A DNA stretch of 64,000 nucleotides from Tricholoma matsutake (lineage: Eukaryota > Basidiomycota > Agaricomycetes > Agaricales > Tricholomataceae). The notes under the pieces were generated by a model, which was not told the DNA's origin, ran no database searches, and saw only the letters and a list, made by a program, of their open reading frames with translations. Position 1 is the first letter of the stretch. Every line of letters starts with the position of its first letter. The position numbers were made by a program, and so were the translations under genes. The stretch is taken from positions 9,796,001-9,860,000 of the forward strand of contig AP026548.1 in the NCBI GenBank assembly GCA_026075535.2. The letters are read 5' to 3'. Positions 21,362 through 32,266 of this stretch are shown here, piece after piece.

Positions 21362-23115
21362 ACAGATCACAAAACTTGGAATACTTCAGTACCATGAAGC
21401 TCCTTACTTGTTGTCAAGCTCAGTGGTCAGAATACCTTTCACAATTCAACCTTGCCATCCGCTTCCACCCTGGTAAACTAGGGGCTAAACCCAATGTGCT
21501 CACTAGACACTCAGATGTCTACCACAAAGGGGGAAATAGCGACTTCACCTCGGTAAATCTGAGCAACTTCTGTCCAGTCTTTACTCAAGAACAACTCACA
21601 TCCTCTCTCTGAGCCACTTTCCTTGCTACTCCTATCATCCATCAAGCCATTCTCATGGACATTGAAAAACTCCACAATGATATCCGATCTTCACTCGCTC
21701 TTGATCCCATCTCCTCCTCACACCTTCCTTCACTATCTGCCCCAAATTGGTCTCTAGACAACTCTGCCACTTCGACCAGATTTACATTCCGGATGTTGCA
21801 GACTTCCATCTTAAAGTCTTACAATACAAGCATGACCACATCCTCTCAGGTCACTACAGGCAAAACAAGACTCTTCAGCTTATCCGATGGGAATATGTTT
21901 GGCCCAATCTCCACACCTTTGTGCAGGACTTTGGCAAGTCTTGTACTACCTGAAAACACTCCAAATCTCCCCGACACAAACCCTATGTATTTCTAAAGCA
22001 ACTTCCAGTCCCAGAAAGGCCTTTGAACTCAATTTCCATGGACTTCATTGAACAGCTACTGGACCCCAATGGTCACACTGCCATCCTAGTCATTGTAGAC
22101 TGACTCTCCAAACAGGGTATCTTCATCCCCACAGTAAATGAAATCATGGCACAAGAACTCGCTAATCTCTTCATTATGCACATCTTCTCCAACCATGGTG
22201 TTCTGTCCCATGTCACCTGCAGCTGGGGTTCTGAGTTCATTTCTCATTTCTTCCACTCTCTTGGGCAAGCCCTGGACATGAAAATCCACTTCACTTTGGG
22301 TTACCATCCTGAAGGCGATGGACAAACTGAATGCCTTAACCAGACCCTCGAACAGTACTTGCAGATCTTCTGCAACTACCAACAAAACAACTGGTCCCAG
22401 CTTTTACCCTTGGGGGAATTTGTATACAACAATGCTCCCTCAGCCTCCACTGGAGTTTCACCCTTCTTTGCCAACAAGGGTTACCACCCGAACATCATAG
22501 TTTTCCCAGAGCACAAACTAGCCTTGCAATGTGCATGCCATTTTGTGGTCGACCTTGATGATCTCCACCAGGAACTCTGGAAGCAACTCACAGAAGCACA
22601 GAAGTGCTATCAAGGTCCTGCAGACAAATGCCGGGCACCCGCTCCTGACTTCAAAATCAGTGATTACACTTTCATCAAAGGCAAGCACTTACACACTACA
22701 CGACCCTCCAAGAGACTCTCAGAAAAGTTCTATGGCCCTTTTGAGATCATTGCCCATCTGGGTACCCACTCAATTACCCTTTGACTTCTGGATCACCTCT
22801 GGGGTGTCCACCCGGTATTCCATCTCTCCCAACTAGAAGAAGACACTCCCAACATGATTCCTAATTGAATTCAACCTCCACCTCCTCTGGTCATTATAGA
22901 CAATGAACTGGAGTATGAGATTGCAGAAATCCTCAATTCAAAGATTGACAACTGTTGTCGATGCAAGCTACTCTATTTCATACGGTGGGAAGGTTACCAA
23001 GTAACCAATGAAGAAACCTCCTGGCTTCCCGCTATGGAACTTGATCACACCCAGGAACTCATTATGGACTACCACACTTGTTACCTGGGGAAACCTGGTG
23101 CTCTCTCCACCTAAC
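21362..23115 (+). pseudogene. Gypsy I RNase H end, integrase and chromodomain
   Basis: RNase H ends with ARWSEYLSQFNL-like and LGAKPNVLTR (21370-21500). The integrase zinc-binding and core parts follow (21690-22600), with SMDFIEQL, the motif YHPEGDGQTECLNQTLEQYL and a C-terminal RPSKRLSEKFYGPFEI block. The second catalytic aspartate region reads CSWGSEF where SDRGSEF is usual, so it is probably inactive. A chromodomain with RWEGY, ETSWLPA and ELDHTQELI lies at 22900-23060. Frameshifts occur near 21950 and 22785, and stops interrupt VD*LSKQG and the PVFHLSQLEED region. Confidence 0.8.
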
Positions 23116-23179
23116 AATCACACAATTCCCAAACAAACAACATTCATTCACTTAACAAACAAAAAATCTAATCTAATCC

Positions 23180-24139
23180 TTAATCCCCACCCAATCCCAA
23201 CTCCTCCCCCACTCCCTCACCCCCTGCTTCATCAGCGAGTCCCAGCAGCTCCCCTTGTACCTCTAACTCCTCCTCCTCTTTGCCCTCCTCTTTGTCATCC
23301 TCTTTGCCCTCTTCCTCCTCCAGCCTCCACTCTGGATCCAATGCTCCTTGGATGTTGGACATTGTATCTTGAATACCGATCACACCCTCGCTTATAACCT
23401 GGAGCTCCCAGAGTTCCTGCAACTCTTTCTTCATCCCCTTTACTGCCCCTACCAACTCCCTAAGCAACTCCATTACTCCCTTGTTATCCCCTAGCCCAGG
23501 TCCCACTGGCAACACCTGTCCCTCCCACACCACCTCTTCACACTTGTGCTTCGCCTTGGTGCAGGGCTCGCAGGCCTGACCCTGGGTTCCCATCTGGAAA
23601 CATGACAATTTTTGATTTGAACATCTACTAGAAGTCAGCATGGAAGTGCAACAGGAATAAAATACAACTCACCTTTTGCACAGAATGGCAGCTTGTAGCC
23701 ACATGGGGACTTTGGTTTTGGGCTCCTCTGCCCTCACCTTTCCTTTTGCCTTTGTCTTAGGGGGGGCACTCCCTTCAGCCTCTTCAGGCTCCACTTCTGT
23801 GGCTTTCTGCTTCTTTTCCACCCTCTTGGTGGCAGCCACCTTCCTCTGCTCCTCTTCCATGGCCTTCTTCTCTGCCTCTACTCTGGCTGCCTCCTTTGCA
23901 GCCTCCTCAGCGACTCTGCACTCCTCAGCCTCCCTCGCCTCTTCATCGAGCTGGAGCTCCTCCATCAACCTTTCCTGCTGGACCCTGAGGGCCGCAATCT
24001 TCTCTGCATGCAAGGACATGATAGTATGGTGGTGGGAAGGTGGAGATTGGTGGTGGTGGTGGTTGAAGAAAAAACCTGGGAACCCATCAACATCAAAATC
24101 AACATACCCAATTTGGAATTGAACCTTCACATGCCTCAT
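23180..24139 (-). CDS. Antisense Lys/Glu-rich, Cys-cluster protein within gypsy I
   Basis: Two minus-strand exons, 24139-23673 and 23628-23180, are joined by a 44-bp intron (GTGAGT...TTCTAG) that keeps the frame. The first exon encodes a long charged helix (Ala, Glu, Lys and Arg repeats, about residues 40-140, probably coiled coil). Across the splice site there is a Cys cluster, with LCK, RC, SC, ACEPCTKAKHKC. A second helical stretch (VMELLRELVGAVKGMKKELQEL) and a Glu-rich tail follow. The layout resembles the gene at 28.6-30.5 kb and multi-copy basidiomycete proteins with a zinc-cluster-like Cys pattern. It lies between the chromodomain and the polypurine tract, transcribed against the element. 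Its start could be the internal methionine at MSLHAEK. Confidence 0.6.
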
Positions 24140-24147
24140 AGGCTCAG

Positions 24148-24756
24148 CACTAAGGGGGAAATACTGTCAAGACCGATTCTCCTGACCAGACTTCCAAACA
24201 TTTTCTGCTCCCTTTCCCGGCCACCTTGCACCACAGCCCACCTCCTATCAGCAGCATTGCCTAGAGGTGAAATTCCCTCATTTCCAATTCAATGACACGG
24301 TTTCAGGTTATTTATCTCGGAAGCTGGTTTGCAATTATCACAGCCTTGGAAACCACTATCACCTCCAGACTTTAGTATTTAAGCTAGCTACTTTTGTTTT
24401 GTATCACCAGTTTGTAAATCAACCAAGTCCCCCACTTAATCCTATCCTCTTTAAACTCCAATTACATTCTTAAGTCATTCTCAAACTCTTGCTCATCCTC
24501 TCCAGAAATTCTCTGGACCTCTGGTCATCTTCCTTACCCTTGCCTTGAGATTAGGACACTTGACAAGGAGAAGAGCGCAACTTCTTATAAGTTGAAGCCA
24601 AGTCCTTTCTGCTCCCCCACTTGGTATGACACACAAGTAAACCCTGCTCAGATTTCTGTAGGATTCCCTGTCTTACTCGATCCATCCTCTACAACTTTTA
24701 TTGTCCAGGTACAACCGGAATTTGGATGACTTCCCCTTCAAGCTCAGCACTTAACA
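24148..24756 (+). repeat. Polypurine tract and 3' LTR of gypsy I
   Basis: The tract AAGGGGGAAATAC ends at 24164, and the LTR runs from TGTCAAGACC at 24165 to CACTTAACA at 24756 (592 bp). A box near 24548-24610, ATTAGGACAC...GCGCAACTTCTTATAAGTTGAAGCCAAGTCC, recurs in the LTR at 45411-46106, showing that gypsy I and II are related. Confidence 0.8.
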
Positions 24757-24761
24757 CAATC

Positions 24762-26005
24762 CCAGATATCTTCCTAAGCAAGTCTTAAGAAGTTTGCAAT
24801 AATGCAGTTTGCAATAATGCAGTTTGCAATAATATTCCAAAGTTTTTCCTAATGCAAGATATTCCAAATGCTGTTAAGAAATTCCCTAAGAAACTCCCAA
24901 GAACAGTCTTATGATGCAAGTTCACAAATGTACAATGCAGTATGATGCAATGATGCAATGATGCAGTGAGACTTAATCTCTACCCCAATATTGAGTAAAA
25001 CAAGAAGACTTTTTATTTCATTGCATAGACTAGCTATTTATACTGTTTGAGATTTTGAAATATATATAAAAAAGAAGTAGTCACATCGTAAAGTGTTTGT
25101 GTTTCATGGTTTGCTATTTTAGAGTAGATGAAATAGAGTGAGAGAGAATAGAGAAATAAGGGAAATTTGAAAAGAAAGAAAATCCAATGGAAAGATTTAG
25201 TCCTCAGCACTTCACACCACCATTACTGCTGCACACAACCACCGTATGCCTTCTTTTGATCACTGCATCACCCGTTCTAAGTTCCGGATCTCACATCAAT
25301 CTTGGTTAGCTTTAGTGTTTCCCATCAAAAATGGCTGAGTTCCTTTCCAATTGGCTTCCCGCATAAAATGCTAACATCGAATGCTTAGAAGGCATTATGT
25401 AAGCTCTGAATGTGTATCAATAAGTTTTGTTTGCATATCAATTTCTGTATGCCTGTCATAATTTAGTGTAGTGTAGTTGCAATAATAAGGCTACATGTGT
25501 TTCCTAGAATTGCTAGGAATTAATTCCTAAGCTTCCTAAGTCTGTCTCATGAGTAGAACAACAATTAGAAGCATTGGCATTCTTTTAATAGACAATAATA
25601 TTCTTGATTTGATGTGGTTTACATGTCTGCATCTACATAGGAATCATCAACAGTGGATGAGAACTTGATCTAGATCTTGTCCTCCGAATGCTGATGAGGG
25701 CTCAACAGCAGAAGATAATATGGCAGTGAGTGCACTGGAAATCAGTGAAGGTGTGAAGCATAACAAGGCACAATCAAATAGTCAATCAAATAGTCAGACT
25801 TCAAAGCCAAAAAAGTCTAAATTGACCACCCCAGTTCAGCATCCAAAACCATGGTGAAAGTCAAAGGTTGGTGCCGGGGCAGGCATGGATACTAATATGG
25901 ATTACAACACTGCCATGCAGCATAAAGAGATGGTGATGGCATAGCTTACCCAAAGATGTATATACTTCTTCACATGTCATTGAATTCAAGCACACCTTGT
26001 AAAAG
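24762..26005. other. AT-rich unassigned DNA with a short tandem repeat
   Basis: A 15-bp unit AGTTTGCAATAATGC occurs three times at about 24793-24835, and a short ATGATGCA run lies near 24945-24965. No gene, LTR or transposon protein was recognised in the rest of this stretch. Confidence 0.4.
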
Positions 26006-26445
26006 CTTCTCACATTACCACACAACACACCTACAGTGGACACACTCCCGGTGCTGGAAGAGCAACACACACTGCCAGGACAACCACATGACAGAATATC
26101 CCCTGAAATAGCACCAGCACTGGTGGGGCACAGAATTGGGCCGGAAACTTCATTGCCAGCAAGCCATGCCGCTGGGACAACCACCACATGAAAGACTATC
26201 ACCCAAAATAGCACCACCACCGGTGGGGCACAGAGACTTGCGCTGGACACTTCATTGCCAGTGAGCAAGCCATGAAACTTCCCACATTACCACAAAACAC
26301 ACCTACAGTGGACACAATCCCAGTGCTGAAAGAGCAACACATGCCACTGCAACAACCATGACATGCCACAATATTGCTGGAATGACCACCACCACCCACC
26401 GGTGGGGTACAGACTTGTGCCAGACATTCTGTGCCAGCAAACAAC
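26006..26445. repeat. Tandem repeat block with CACCGGTGGGG motif
   Basis: Units share CACATTACCACA.AACACACCTACAGTGGACACA, a middle part with AGAGCAACACA, and an end with GGTGGGGYACAGA and CATTGCCAGCAA. Two long units (starting near 26010 and 26283) and one short one (near 26165) are visible. The minus-strand frames of Cys/Val/Ser-rich sequence here are by-products of the repeat. Confidence 0.55.
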
Positions 26446-26702
26446 ATATTTATTTTGTACTATAGCAATAAACATGGATAATAAATACATTGGGCACTAA
26501 AAGCCCATCTGAGTCCATGTCACTGAGGGGTGGTGTCATGTGGTTTGACTGTTGAGATGGTCAGGCACTGGTATTGTCTCCTGCCGGTGCGACCATGAGA
26601 CTAGGACCTGTTGTAATATTGACAACACTGGGAGAGGGTGAGGTGATGGTGGTTGTGGCATCCTCTGTGCCTAAAGCCCTGCAGACCACTCACATGACGT
26701 GT

Positions 26703-28566
26703 TGATGATGCTCAACCCGGAAATCCAAACAAAACTTACTAAATGGCTTCAGATGGTATAACACAAGTCAGAGGAAGGATGCAAGGCCCTCTAGATGTCA
26801 CCTGTCAGATCGACCATCAAATAGTCATAAAAGGACTGCTTATTAAAGCAATCCAAAGCTAAAAGAATGTGTTTCGAGGACTTTTGAGGAATTTTGAGGA
26901 ATTTCGTGGCTAGATTGATGAATTTGGAGTGCGCAAATATGTTCAGATGCAAGATCAGGGGACTAGACGAGTAATAGAAGCAAAGCAAAGGCAAATAGAG
27001 GGAAATGAGAGCAAAAATAGCGTAATGCAAAGATTTTCGAAGATTTTCGAAGAAGTTTAGCATAAAACACCAGACTTCAGACTGAATAAGACTAAACTGT
27101 ACTTTCAAATTACTGCAATCTGGAAGGAAGACGACAAGTTTTTCTTTTTTTTCTTTGTATCTAGTACATCTTTTTATATAAAATAAAGAAACTACCTAAA
27201 AAGGCTAGAGAACATGAGGCAAACATGTGGAAAACTCGAGGCAAAGATAATAGAAGTATATCAGAACAATAAAGCGAGACTAGAAACACAAGGCCAGCCT
27301 CATAATTCCTCCTTTCTGAAATATATTTAGAAATTCTTTGTGAAATATTACATTTGAGACTAAATTTCTACAAACAGAAATTCAAAAAATTACTCATTAG
27401 AAATATTGATTTTCAAAGTATATTTCTACTGGGTAATTTTTTGAATTTCTGTTTGTAGAAATTTAGTCTCAAATATAATATTTCACAAAGAATTTCTAAC
27501 TATATTTCAGAAAGGAGAAATTATGAGGGTGGCCCATCACAAAAGCCTCCAATGTGTCCAATCTGAACTTCACATGGGTCATAGGTTGGCACACAACACA
27601 AGGCCAACCTCATAATTCCTCCTTTCTGAAATATAGTTAGAAATTCTTTGTGAAATATTATATTTGAGACTAAATTTCTACAAACAGAAATTCAAAAAAT
27701 TACCCATTAGAAATATACTTTGAAAATCAATATTTCTAATGGGTAATTTTTTGAATTTCTGTTTGTAGAAATTTAGTCTCAAATATAATATTTCACAAAG
27801 AATTTCTAACTATATTTCAGAAAGGAGAAATTATGAGGCTGGCCTTGTGAAAGGGTGAATATAACACATGATGAAGAAATAATAAGAAAGAATAGCTACA
27901 AGCAGACTGTCCTTGTTATAAATTGAATAAAACATCGGAAACTGCTTCGAGCAGATTGTATGCATGCACATGCAGTCGAAATGTGTTCAGTATACTCGAG
28001 ATAGTGTCCCATGTGTCCAGCATGCGTCCGAAGATTGTTCAAATAGGAAATACTGTGTCTGAAGATGTTTTTCGAGGTTCAAGGTTTTTTGAAGATTTTC
28101 AAAGTTTCTTCAGACTTCATTCGTGGCCCGGAATTGGTGCGATATTGTTCAACAATGGTAGGGGATATGTTTGGCATGTGTGCGATGACCATTTGGATAG
28201 TGATATAGTGTCCAATGTTGATTTTCAATGTTCGATAATTTTCAAAGTCAGTGAAGGAAATATTGGACTTGTTTGAAGGCCAATATTGCTCGAAACTCAT
28301 CGATGATGTTCCAAGTGTATATCCTGAGCTGTATGAAGGTCGGGGGAATTGTATTATGGCAGCCGAAGGTATATGAAGAATTTCAAAGTATTGCAAAGAA
28401 TTTCAAAGTGATTTTCATGACTTTGTAGAGGTTTGTAGAGGTTTGTAGAGCTCGGAGGGGTTCATATGGGTTCGTAGAGCTTTGTAGAGGTCTGTAGAGA
28501 CTGATAGAGCTCCGACAATGATTGTAGATGTGTTTTCCGAGCTTGAATAACAAGGTTGACCCATCA
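26703..28566 (+). mobile_element. Solo LTR A2, with two foldback MITEs inside
   Basis: It starts TGATGATGCTCAACCC and ends TTGACCCATCA and matches A1 and A3 on both sides of the insert. The flanks are GTGT (26699-26702) and GCAT (28567-28570). These differ at two positions, both as expected if an original GCGT decayed at its CpG on opposite strands. Without the insert it is about 1.3 kb. Confidence 0.65.
27289..27851. mobile_element. Pair of foldback MITEs in opposite orientation
   Basis: Each member is a near-perfect hairpin with arms of about 115 bp beginning CACAAGGCCARCCTCATAATT. The first spans about 27289-27535 and the second about 27602-27851, with about 65 bp between. The loop of the first reads TTGATTTTCAAAGTA and that of the second is its exact reverse complement. 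The whole block is flanked by AAA on both sides, compared with a single AAA in A1 and A3 (GACTAGAAAGGGTGAAT). This gives the insertion point and a 3-bp duplication. Confidence 0.75.
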
Positions 28567-28589
28567 GCATGTCCTCTATTTTCACAGCT

Positions 28590-30557
28590 GACTTGGATGG
28601 ATGAACATGAAGGACATTGGCAAGTTCAATGACAATACTGCTCCATCTTCCTCTGGTGCCTTGGCCTCATCACCAGAGCTGTCACCACTGGAGCTGCTCT
28701 CACTGGGGATGCTGCAGGGAACCTGTGCCAGTCACTGGTTGTTAGGAAACCACCCCATTACCTAATAAACTTTCATTTTTATTTTATTATGTCAAATTAT
28801 GCTACATGACGCCAAATGATGCTACATTTTGATAACGTGAGAATTTTATTTCGCATGCATCAAAATGTATGTGCATGTACGAGTGCGTTGGTAACAACAA
28901 TGTACAATATATGTAACATAGTATATAAACCCTAAATATATGCCTAGGGGACCCCAGTTGTGTTCTCTTAGGTATTCCACCTACATTTTCAGTGTGTGAA
29001 AGGCCTATCTCAACAAACTCACCTATTAATAACCCCTCACATCAAAACCATCAATTCCCCCATCAGGAGCGCAGATCCCGCCCCCTTCTTGTAGAGAGAA
29101 CCCGCATGGTCTTAGCTAGCAGATAGTGGGTGTCGCCCTAACACTGGTTGGTGTTTGCAAGTTCAGTCTGCAAAGTGGCCACCACACCCTTCACCCTTTC
29201 CAAGTCCATCCCATTCCTCAATCCCCTCAGCTCTGCTTGTAGTGCTGGAACATGGACTAACATATCCTCCTTCAATGTCATGACAACCTCAACCCACCCC
29301 TGGAGCATGACAACCTCACTCATGAGCTTTTCTTGGTTCACAGTGAATGTTGCCATGAGCATACAAATGTTGTTTAACTCACATTGCATGCAGCAAAGCA
29401 TGGGTGTGCATCCTACCTGGGGAGCAGGTGCTGCACCAGTGTTGGTTGAGATGGTGGCAGGTTGAGTGCTGGTCCGCAGTGTTGGAGGTGCATCAATGTT
29501 GAGCTGATATGGTTGGTCAGTGGAACCTAACCCTGATGCTACATTGTCAATGCTGGGATCCTTGTCGGCAGTCTCACTCTGCCATTTCCTTTTCTCTGCT
29601 GCCTTCCCACCTTTCCCCTTTACCTCACTTCCCTGGTCAGGTTGTACCTTTTTCTGCCCAGATGCCTTCTTCCCTGGAAGCTCCCCTGATGCGATCCTTG
29701 CCTCCCAACAGGCAACACATGCAGCACTGTAGGAACACTCGGTTTTCCCAGCGTGGCAGGCCGAGCATGCAATCTGCAATGCAGTTGTCCAGCAAACAGC
29801 ATGCCCCTTTGCAGCACAGTTTTTGCACATCACAGATGGGCATTTGGCAGGTGTCTGGTTCAGGGCTACCACAGCACTGCTGGGTGTCATCCTTGCCAGT
29901 GCACTCTTGTTCTTCTGTTTCTTGGGCGGCGGTGGCATTGAATCACCTGACTCACCCTCCATTGCAAGATGGTGTGCCGGCATGACCTTCAGGGAAATCT
30001 TACACCACTTTGAATCTGGTGCCATCAACATGGTCATCACCACATCAGGAATCTCTCTTCCCTTTCCCTTGTCTCTCATTGTAACCTGCTCACCATCGAC
30101 TACCATGGCATTGTCAACCAACCTGGATTCCACTGGATGCCCATCGGCACAGTGGGTGTTGCTGGCGCAAGGGGGTTGGCATATTCACCAGTTGGCACAG
30201 TGGATGAGAGGGTTGGTAAATTCCCCAGTCAGTGCAGGGGATGCGGCTAGTGCAAGGAGATTTGCTGATCCCCCCGGCATGGAACTTTGTTGTACAAAAG
30301 CAGCTGCCAGATTAGTTGCCAGCGCTGGAGGTGGTGCAGGGAGCATCACAGTGCTCTCTGTGGGCCCAGTGGCTGGGTGTGAAGCCAGTGGTGGTGGAAC
30401 ATACATTGTGCCATTCTTGATGTGTTGCCAGGGTATGGCATCTTCCAACTTCACTTGGTGTCATGCCTTGAGGACTTCAAAGGTATGCATCATCCCAGCA
30501 GTCCTGGCAATGACCTGTGTTTGGTATTTCACCTCATGGCATTTAAAACAAAAATAA
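28590..30557 (-). pseudogene. Cys-cluster (zinc-cluster-like) protein gene, split by solo LTR D
   Basis: The main minus-strand frame, 30133-29138 (about 331 codons), holds a Cys cluster, CKNCAAKGHAVC...CSACHAGKTEC...CVAC. A Lys-rich basic stretch and a C-terminal helical part (EKLMSEVVMLQGWVEVV, LQAELRGLRNGM, VATLQTELANTNQ) follow. An upstream piece at 30454-30185 (MKLEDAIPWQHIKNG) is in another frame, and a stop lies just before it near 30470. Downstream of solo LTR D the coding texture resumes at 28734-28600 with SSSSGDSSGDEAKAPEEDG, the expected acidic tail. The family is multi-copy in basidiomycetes and its function is not known to me. The antisense gene in gypsy I has a similar layout. 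Confidence 0.6.
28740..29143. mobile_element. Solo LTR D in the 3' end of the Cys-cluster gene
   Basis: The element is 404 bp with perfect 7-bp inverted ends TGTTAGG and CCTAACA, and an exact 5-bp target duplication CTGGT at 28735-28739 and 29144-29148. Its size, TG...CA ends and 5-bp duplication fit a copia or gypsy LTR. No internal region is present. The insertion separates the last helix of the gene from its acidic tail. Confidence 0.8.
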
Positions 30558-30974
30558 AAATATTAGTGTGAAGGCCACACACCATTTCCTTCAGCATTGC
30601 TTTCCCCTCTGCCTTGGTGTAAGATCCTGCCAGAAATGTGCTGAGGGTGCAATCCATGGTTGTAGTGGCAGATTGCAAAGACATGGGGATGGATGTGGTA
30701 ATAGAAAACTATGATGAGGGTGTGGATGGCATTGATGTTGGGAACTTTCAATGTTGTTGAACAATTCTAGTGCAACCATCGGTCATGTGGACTGAGTGAC
30801 CACATTCTATTCCCACAATTTTTGTTGATCGGTGTACTTCAACACCATGGCCCCTCGATCTTGAACTCACCATCTCCATGCTCCCCAACTGCATTCCATG
30901 ATAATTCACTCTCAGCCAGACTCTCCTCTTCCCACCATTATTGACATTGATCAAAATTCATATTTTATACCCAG

Positions 30975-31625
30975 CAGTAGTGTTTTAAGGTCTGGTTAAG
31001 GCCAGTTCTTTATGTATAAATGGGGCAACCACAACCACAACCAGTCCAAGACCAATCCATATATTGAAGGACCAAAACTGGACCACATAGGACTGGTCCA
31101 AACCAGTTTTTTGTCATAAAATTTGTCATGCTAATACAACCTATCTGTTTCTCAATACCTATTACCCGGACAATATCATCGTCATATAGGCACTTGGACA
31201 TTGTGATTCCCCAGAGATTGGTTCAACTTCTAAGAGATTTGATCAAGATCTGACTGAGATATGAACAAAACAATATTAAATGTTGTAGTTTGTAGTTGTA
31301 GTTTGTAGTTTGTTGTATGTAGTTAAAACTTGTCAGGGCTGTTAAATGAATCAAATGCACATGGTACAAATGTTTATGTATGTTATTCCTTTGCCTTGGA
31401 TAATGTCCAATTGTGTCAAATATTTTTGTAGCACAAGGTATAAGCAGTACAATCACAACTACTCAAATCACAACAAAATACTCACATCAAAATGTATTTG
31501 GTCATATCTCTCTCAGTTCTTAACTGTTTTTGATGATCCAGAGAGCGAAATTAATGGCATTATGTGTGGAAGTGCGGGGGTATAGCTCACATGACGTATG
31601 GACCAGTTGCAACTGGTTTGAACCA
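30975..31625 (+). repeat. AACTGG-rich element, full-length copy 3
   Basis: It starts AGTGTTTTAAGGTCTGGTT and ends near GGACCAGTTGCAACTGGTTTGAACCA. The middle contains GATCAAGATCTGACTGAGATATG, repeated TTTGTAGTTTGTAG, and TTTTTGATGATCCAGAGA. The same middle lies at 57470-57860 in the copy split by gypsy III. This shows that the short AACTGG copies are ends or deletions of an element of roughly 650 bp. Confidence 0.6.
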
Positions 31626-32266
31626 CAGCTTGAAGACCATGCCTTTTCCATGCCTCTGCATTCTCTGTTGCCACCACCCCTATTGCTGCAGCTAGACTTC
31701 GATGCCCTCTCCATCCCACTGCTGTCCCCTGCCCCCATACATGCACTTTTGCTGTCATGATTGCCACTTGCCATGGATGCCTTTTCCATGCCACCACCAT
31801 CACCGTCACCACTCCACTTTTCCAACCCACCATGCTTATCTCCAGAGCTCGCATTGGATGCCTCCTCCATTCCACTGCCCTCTGGACACGGTATGGATGC
31901 ATTTTCCTGCTCATTGCTGGTGCTTGCACCCAACACATTTTCCTTGCCACCACCATCGCCATCACCACCACTCGGCATGGATGCATTTTCCTGCCCATCG
32001 CTGGTGCTTGCCCGTGATGCATTTTCAATGCCACCACCGTCACCATCACTGCCACTTGGTATGGATGCATTTTCCTGCTCATTGCCAGTGCTTGCACCTG
32101 ACTTGTTTTCCATGCCACCACTGTCACCATCACCACCACTCGGCATGCCATCGCCAGTGTTCAACCCTGCCACCTTTTCTATGTCATTCTCATCACCATC
32201 CTGACACCTTTCCACTCCCACCACCATTGCCACCACTTGGTGTCGATGCATTCTCATGCCCATCAC
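31520..32266 (-). CDS. Hypothetical protein with 28-residue tandem repeats
   Basis: A minus-strand open frame of 248 codons contains about three and a half repeats of an 84-bp unit (31890-32145). It encodes a Gly/Ser/Asn/Glu-rich pattern of the form SGGDGDGGG.EN.S.ASTSNEQENAS. The unit length is a multiple of three, and the frame stays open through all copies, which suggests past or present selection on coding. There is no signal peptide and no known domain. The C terminus overlaps the end of the AACTGG element. It may be only a coding-like minisatellite. Confidence 0.35.
   Translation of the reverse strand: MMGMRMHRHQVVAMVVGVERCQDGDENDIEKVAGLNTGDGMPSGGDGDSGGMENKSGASTGNEQENASIPSGSDGDGGGIENASRASTSDGQENASMPSGGDGDGGGKENVLGASTSNEQENASIPCPEGSGMEEASNASSGDKHGGLEKWSGDGDGGGMEKASMASGNHDSKSACMGAGDSSGMERASKSSCSNRGGGNRECRGMEKAWSSSCGSNQLQLVHTSCELYPRTSTHNAINFALWIIKNS

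Larger units (their letters stand above)
19505..24756 (+). mobile_element. Gypsy retrotransposon I (chromodomain type), internally deleted
   Basis: The ends are TGTCAAGACYGATTCTCC at 19505 and CACTTAACA at 24756. The 5-bp target duplication CAATC is present at 19500-19504 and 24757-24761, so the outer boundaries are secure. The 5' LTR breaks off at about 19603, and the next sequence is already late reverse transcriptase. One deletion therefore removed most of the 5' LTR, gag, protease and the RT active site. The remaining order is RT end, RNase H, (solo LTR B2), integrase, chromodomain, antisense gene, polypurine tract, 3' LTR. Confidence 0.85.

Noticed and set aside
23676..24122. Plus-strand Ser/Ala-rich 148-codon frame
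   Set aside because: It is antisense to the spliced minus-strand gene, whose intron and Cys cluster favour the minus reading.
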